Positions 59,001-64,000 of a stretch of DNA of 64,000 nt are shown in pieces. Source of the stretch: Incurvaria masculella (taxonomy: Eukaryota > Arthropoda > Insecta > Lepidoptera > Incurvariidae); the NCBI GenBank assembly GCA_946894095.1, contig OX335645.2, positions 13,725,001 through 13,789,000 on the forward strand, given 5' to 3'. The position numbers were made by a program, and so were the translations under genes. Within the stretch, counting starts at the first letter, position 1. Each line of letters opens with the position of its first letter. Under the pieces are notes generated by a model, which was not told the DNA's origin, made no database searches, and worked only from the letters and a program-made list of their open reading frames with translations.

Positions 59001-60595
59001 AAAAAAATGGGACCAACTAGAAAGTATATCCTTTCGAACAAAAAAAGAATTTTTCAAATCGGTTCAGGGGTCTTCGAGTAATCGGTGAACATACATAAAA
59101 AAAAGAAAGAGAAAAAAAAAAAAAGATTCCGACGAATTGAGAACCTCCTCCTTTTTTTGAAGTCGGTTAAAAATAGGATTCGGTGCTGGATACCAAATTT
59201 GGCGAAGCACTTCAACTAGACTATATATTTACTATATATATTTTATATATATATATATATTGAGCCGGCGAAAAGAATAGCGATATCAAAATCTTTTATT
59301 CCTATAATTTCATTTCATTTAACTTAGTAAATAAAATGTTTTGGTAGTCAAACTACATAAACTTACGTCACAAAGATCCGCGGATTCGATCAACCCAGTA
59401 AATACGAACCCGCAAATACACTTCACTTATGAAAAAAACACAGATTTTTTATGCAACCTAATATGGATGGCAAATACCACACAATATTATATATTAGCCC
59501 AATACACCACATTCCCGAAGGATTTAGGTGCCATGCCAGGACCTTCCTTTTTATGAGCACGGCTACATTGAACTGGATGGATAACGCGGACAAGTTTTCA
59601 TTGCCGCTTCGACCATCTTTTCATCCAATGCGATTGTACCACCCCGGGAAGGCTTAAACTCTACCACCTAGTAGGGGAAGTGGAAATACAGTTTAACCTG
59701 GATTCCAAACCATGGAGCAGCGCGCATTCGTGACGAAATGCAGTTATCGAACTCAGAAAGAGAAAGAAAGTGGTGCATGTTGGGGCTAGGAATTGAACCA
59801 AGACCTCTGGTACGCTAGCCCAGTCCCCGCGTCATTAGGCTACGAGCCGCTCAAAATTCTTTTCCTTCCTTTCAAACAATTCTTTGGCAGAACAGATTAG
59901 ACAAAAAACAAAAGAAACAGCAACCCTCCGCGACTGAACTCATTTCGTTCATTCATGTATACATTTGTAATAAGAAAAATACTGCCGAAAATGTATTAAT
60001 TACTGCTTACATGCTTTATTAATCAGTTGCTTGAAAATGTTACCTCTAGAAAGTTACTGAGCATATAAGTAATATCTATCTATAAAACAGAAACTATATA
60101 ATGCACTTACCTGTCAGTGTTGTGGATACATTAATATTACATCTACCAGTCTCTAAAATCTTTTGAAGAGCTGCTAACCGTTTGAATACAATTGCAACAG
60201 CAGCCCCGTCCGCTAACTGTGAAGAGTCGCAGCACGCTAGCAGGAATTCCCACAGACCTTCTTCCCAGTGCTTTCCAGAATACACCGCTAATTGCAAAGC
60301 AGAAGCACCTGAGAATAAACGAAAGATATATTTAAGTATTTAATAAATACCGCTGTGTCAGTAAGGCATTGTACAGGATCCCCAGAGACATAGTACCTGA
60401 TTCGCCGGGTAGATGAGGATCAGCTCCCCATTGTATTAACTCCCTTACTACATAATAGGAACCAAATCTGGCAGCCAGTCTGAGCGGCCACCCACTTTCA
60501 AAATTTGGTTCCAATCCGTTATTCAGCATTTCCAATACTCCTGCTCCGTCATTCGTTTGCGCTATTTGCTTTATTCTATCTGATTTTGTTGTCAT
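56024..60595 (-). CDS. Small ankyrin-repeat protein
   Basis: Four exons in transcript order: 60595-60397, 60308-60111, 57050-56929, 56221-56024. All are in phase, giving 238 residues. The ATG at 60595 has a good context (GTAAAATGAC). Residues about 15-85 form ankyrin repeats: LEMLNNGLEPNFESGWPLRL, AARFGSYYVVRELIQWGADP, then ASALQLAVYSGKHWEEGLWE. The middle (86-173) is helical without a domain I know. The last exon is a basic, Ser/Pro-rich tail (GPARQGRSGPSPQNRTLSPS...SPLLFRSPTSTMLQ). The family is not identified. Ankyrin repeats mediate protein binding, so an adaptor role is likely. Intron 2 (3.06 kb) carries a perfect inverted repeat whose arm ends about 24 bp from the exon 3 acceptor. An alternative end VRY-stop exists if exon 3 is not spliced. 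Confidence 0.82.
56435..56510. repeat. GTATTCAGAG-family fragment
   Basis: TTTGGTACTAGGTTAGCACC to AAAGTTAGTCCGCCCAC, part of the unit seen at 4019-4262. In ankyrin-gene intron 3. Confidence 0.5.
57074..58091. repeat. Perfect 167-bp inverted repeat around 684 bp of unique DNA
   Basis: The arms 57074-57240 and 57925-58091 appear identical base for base when one is complemented. They begin AAAATATTTTTAAATAAAAA and end GGTGCCTTGGGTAGA. The centre has no recognised protein. It lies inside intron 2 of the ankyrin gene. Consistent with a young long-TIR transposon or an inversion duplication. Confidence 0.85.
58315..58424 (+). repeat. GGTTCCGTACC-family 3' fragment
   Basis: GTTCACGGTTCATGAGATAG to TTGGGTACGGAACCCTAAC. 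Confidence 0.7.
58930..59170. repeat. Dispersed repeat ending TTTTTTTGAAGTCGGTTAAAA
   Basis: Contains CTACTGGACCGATTTTGAT, TATCCTTTCGAACAAAAAAA and the end GAAGTCGGTTAAAAATAGG, wording common in lepidopteran genomes. The 'GAAGTCGG' end is shared with the arms of the 57074 repeat. Confidence 0.55.
59443..59855 (-). repeat. SINE-A, near full length, in ankyrin-gene intron
   Basis: 3' end TATGGATGGCAAATACCACA at the left, tRNA-like head CATTAGGCTACGAGCCGCTC at the right. Confidence 0.8.
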
Positions 60596-63023
60596 TTTAC
60601 TACTGCACTGCAAATATTTAAAACTCGGATTGTTGGCTCAACTTTTAAAAACAGGTATTAATTTAATAAACTTAGGTGGATTCAGCTTTCACAAAACGAC
60701 CGCAACAATAATATAACAGATTTCGATATTTCTTTAAATCTACCCACTAATGATCTATTCTGTGTGAATTGATTTTCTAGATCCCAGATGAACAATTTTA
60801 AACAAGTAAGTAGATAACACTATAATTATCACTTTTAAACTCTTACAAAATCCTACGTCTGCCTCCCTTCTGTATGTCTGTTCGCAAATAAGTTAACTCC
60901 ATTTTCGCTTCTTCAGCTTTGTATTTGGCTACCACAACCAAATGGAAAATTGATGAAAATTACTTTTAAATAAGTAAACGGACAAGAAGTATTTATTTTT
61001 TAACGGTTGTTGATGTGTCAGATATAATTTGTAATTTTACTTTTATTTCAAGCATTTTAGGAGACGTTAAAACGGAACATTTATCTTTGAATCGGCTGAA
61101 CTGATCATCAAACATAGCTAGTAACCAGCCCCGTTAAGCCAGCTTACCTAAAAAAACCATAACCTACATACATTTGTATGCTACAATGCCACAGACAGAC
61201 ACACACACGCAGATATATTGGGCATCAAACATATAACCGTATTTTTTAAAACCACATAATTCGGAATAATGACATAAAAATTAAATAACTATTATAATAC
61301 TAATATACATTTAAAAAGCGAGCCTTAAACGAATAATTAATAATTAAACATGTGCTTCACAAAAGGTAGGTTTATGATTCTTGCTTGAAAAATCAAAGCC
61401 ATTTAAATATTAAGGCGCTAGGACTAGCCAACTACTCGCGCCATACAAATACTCCTTTTAACAAATGTAATAATATGTAGTGAAACGCTTCAGCAAATCC
61501 AAATAGAACTCTAGACTGATAATGGATTGTTAATATTTTTTGATTCCATCATCTATTTAAATAATAATAAATAATAAAAAAGTTGATTTTTCTCAGTAGA
61601 AATCTGAAAGTAATTCGATTTCTACATATAAGCAAAAACAGCATATATGCATAAACAAAAAAATCCATTTGCTTTTAGATTTCTACATTTAGTCAAAAAA
61701 GTTCGGAAATGGACACAGTTTCCGCAATTAATTTTGTATAGAAAAAGGAAACATAAATTAACGAAAATAGGTTGATTCCTAGACAAGGAATCATATATTG
61801 TAAGAATGACACTTCTCATCGTCAGACTTAGTTAGTTAACTTGGGGTGCCTCGTCTAACTTTGCGATTTGGCTAGTACCAGGGCCTTAACGCAGCGTCAC
61901 GGCGAAGCGTATTCAAAGCGGGCGCACTAACGTTAATACGCTGGACTGAACCGGTTTTTGTATGGTTAGTCCAGTGCTAATCTCGTACCTACTAAGTTTT
62001 GACAGGTTCTCTCTAAATACGATAGTAACAGCCGCTTTCAGAGTGGGCGGACTAACTTTATACGCCTGACTGAACCGGTTTTTGCATGGTTAGTCTGGTG
62101 CTAATCCCGTACTAAGTTTTGGCAGGATATATATGACCAACTCTGAATATTTGTGTTTGGTATTATGGTTTTAATGGCTATGGTTGCAAAAGCTTAACAA
62201 AATTAAAACGCAAACTGAGTTCTACCATAGACCTAGGCACAGAATATAATGCTGGTACTTGGACCTAGCATGCGCGCAGATATCCTATTTCTATGGGGCA
62301 TACAGTCTAGTTTTAACTTTCTTGCTATCGTATTCTGTGCGTCCCAATTAGCAATATTTCCGTATTGCAATTAGCAATATTTCCGTGCTCGACCTGCCTG
62401 GTTGCCGAACCACACTAGCTGCGTCCGATTTGAACTGTAATCCATTACACTGCTAAAAGCGTATACAAGCGTCCTGAATCAGATTGCACGCTCAAAGCAG
62501 TAAGCATTACAAACTATTCGGACCGTTTGTGTACGCGCTGACGGCAAAAAAAAAACATAAATGGAACAAATGACGTTAATTGTAGTAGTTCACCTCAAAT
62601 CAGTTGCTCTAAGTTAAACTTGAATTTTCAACCCAGGTACTTTCAAAGGTTTGTGATAAACTCGGTGGAAAGACGATACACTACTATTTAGAAATGTCAA
62701 ACATTGACAGTTGAACACACAGCTCCCCAAAGCGTGAGTGACACAGCGCTAACTTCATTCATACCGTTCACGGGACGCAAATTTTGAGGGCTGTAACCGC
62801 GAATCGGACCAGTTTTGAGCGTGCTGTTGGTAACGATGGTTCAAATGGGACCGCGAACACGCGTCCATAACACAGAATAACTAATAGTGCTACGTCCGTA
62901 ATGAAATCGGCGACTAACATGTGGATGACCAAAAAAAAATGTTGACACTGTAATAATAAAATCTAACCTAAATACGGTCCGTTTTCATTACAAACTGTTT
63001 TTATTAACCCTTGTTTGAAGAAC
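60596..63023. other. Divergent region between the ankyrin gene and mRpS18B
   Basis: 2.4 kb with no recognised exon. Holds the tandem MITE units at 61900-62155. The sequence 62330-62880 is less AT-rich and may include the mRpS18B promoter. Confidence 0.4.
61900..62155. repeat. Two tandem units of the GTATTCAGAG MITE family
   Basis: Two units, each with GGACTGAACCGG-type and TTTTTGTATGGTTAGTC-type cores followed by CGTACTAAGTTTTGACAGG. Opposite orientation to 4019-4262. Confidence 0.65.
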
Positions 63024-63434
63024 ATGTCTTTGTTGAATGCTGTACGGACATTGGTAAGAAGAAATCTACTGGCAGATCTGCGCTTTAGTGCTCGTCTATA
63101 TTCGGAGGCTATCGACGATGCTGCCGAAACTGAAGGGAAAGAAAAAGCTGTAGACCCCGCCAAAGATCGAACAAAAGCAATACCTATTGAGACGAGCATG
63201 CGTTATTTGCTAAGCAAGGCATATAAAGAAACATATGGTGATACTGCTGTCTGGGTTAAGTACCGGCGGAATCATAAAGGAGGACTGGCTCCTAGGAAAA
63301 CACGAAAGTCTTGTGTCAGGAACGGCTTGATTTCCACTGGAAACCCATGCCCCATATGTCGTGATGAATATTTGATCCTGGATCCCAGGAATGTCAATCT
63401 TTTGGAACAATTCATTTCCGTGCACACAGGCCAG
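63024..63434 (+). CDS. mRpS18B: Mitochondrial small ribosomal subunit protein bS18m (mRpS18B), first exon
   Basis: 137 codons from ATG 63024 to a GTGTGT donor at 63435, phase 0. The N-terminus (MSLLNAVRTLVRRNLLADLR) is basic and suits mitochondrial import. Then the family core: ETSMRYLLSKAYKETYGDTA, VWVKYRRNHKGGLAPRKTRK, and a CxxC metal-binding-like NPCPICRDEYLILDPRNVNL. It ends in LLEQFISVHTGQ, where vertebrate MRPS18B continues with a further conserved half. The next exon is not in the remaining 566 bp, so the gene continues outside. It is a structural protein of the mitoribosome small subunit. Confidence 0.93.
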
Positions 63435-63506
63435 GTGTGTTGAAGTTATTTTTTTAACCTTTCAGTTCCAGATAAAATATGTATCAATTGAATCCAGAAG
63501 CCCAAG

Positions 63507-63780
63507 TCCGCTAATAGATAACTGCACTTTCGAGCCTTAGGGCCGAGTGCACGAAAGAACAACACATCAAAATCAACGTCAAAGTATGATCAAACACGTC
63601 ACTTTGTGTGAACAGTATGGAAGGAACTCTATGTGGATCACTAAAAGTGACGTGTTTGAACATTGATTAACTCAGCCGTCTCTTCGTGCAACCGGGGCTT
63701 AGTGTTATGAGATAACCCCAGAATCAGAATTGGTACAATTTTGTGATATCTCGTAACGGGAGTTATCTATTAGCGGACTT
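63507..63780. mobile_element. Nested MITEs in mRpS18B intron
   Basis: Outer inverted ends AAGTCCGCTAATAGATAACT and AGTTATCTATTAGCGGACTT. Inside, at 63537-63702, is a copy of the GGCCGAGTGCACGAAAG family also found at 33163-33343. Non-coding. Confidence 0.7.
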
Positions 63781-64000
63781 AGTCTCTCTTTAGTCAGTCT
63801 TTAGTCTCTTTAATCAGTTATCTTTAGTCAATATAAATGTTATTTCTTTGAAACTACAAATATTTGCAAATATATGCAAATTGTATTGAAATAAAGAATC
63901 TTGCTTTATGTAACAAATGTAATTGATAAAATATTCAGTAAATTAAGGAAAATTTATTATCAAGCAAAATATCGATGGGATTAAGGTATTTCATACATAA

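Overview
The window is a piece of an AT-rich animal genome, almost certainly a moth or butterfly (Lepidoptera). The evidence is small exons split by GT-AG introns, compact gene spacing, and a dense load of repeats typical of Lepidoptera: tRNA-headed SINEs, a 'GGTTCCGTACC...GGTACGGAACCC' dispersed family, a full-length mariner, LINE fragments and many palindromic MITEs. No tools were used. Gene models were built by hand from conserved protein motifs, splice sites and reading phase.

Layout. (1) 705-3529, minus: a mitochondrial transcription-termination-factor (mTERF family) gene whose 3' end lies left of the window. (2) 4727-6011: a complete mariner with an uninterrupted transposase. (3) 9795-17952, minus: a ZRSR/Urp minor-spliceosome factor related to U2AF35, seven exons found and the first missing. 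(4) 18-31 kb: a gene-poor, repeat-rich stretch. It holds a 2.45-kb terminal-inverted-repeat element with 6-bp target duplications, a LINE interrupted by a foldback element, and a candidate distal first exon at 21838. (5) 31618-41510, plus: centrosomin (cnn), 12 coding exons and 681 codons, with the CM1 motif in exon 3 and a very GC-rich coiled-coil exon 11. (6) 43651-48885, minus: UBAC1/KPC2, six exons and 396 codons. (7) 50523-55433, plus: a homologue of vertebrate C18orf63 (DUF4708), eight exons and 353 codons. (8) 56024-60595, minus: a small ankyrin-repeat protein, four exons and 238 codons. (9) 63024 onward, plus: the first coding exon of mitochondrial ribosomal protein S18B, continuing past the right edge.

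The genes do not form a pathway. They are an ordinary mixture of housekeeping functions: mitochondrial gene expression (mTERF, mRpS18B), minor-intron splicing (ZRSR), centrosome assembly (Cnn) and ubiquitin handling (UBAC1). UBAC1 and the DUF4708 gene are divergent. The DUF4708 and ankyrin genes are convergent, with stop codons 590 bp apart. The ankyrin gene and mRpS18B are divergent.

The most unusual material is in the mobile DNA. It includes a TIR family with 6-bp duplications that has both a 2.45-kb copy and a 35-bp copy, an iteron-rich foldback element inserted cleanly in a LINE reading frame, an apparently perfect 167-bp inverted repeat beside a splice acceptor, and several foldback insertions within 10-30 bp of exon boundaries. 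I found no clearly new biochemical system.
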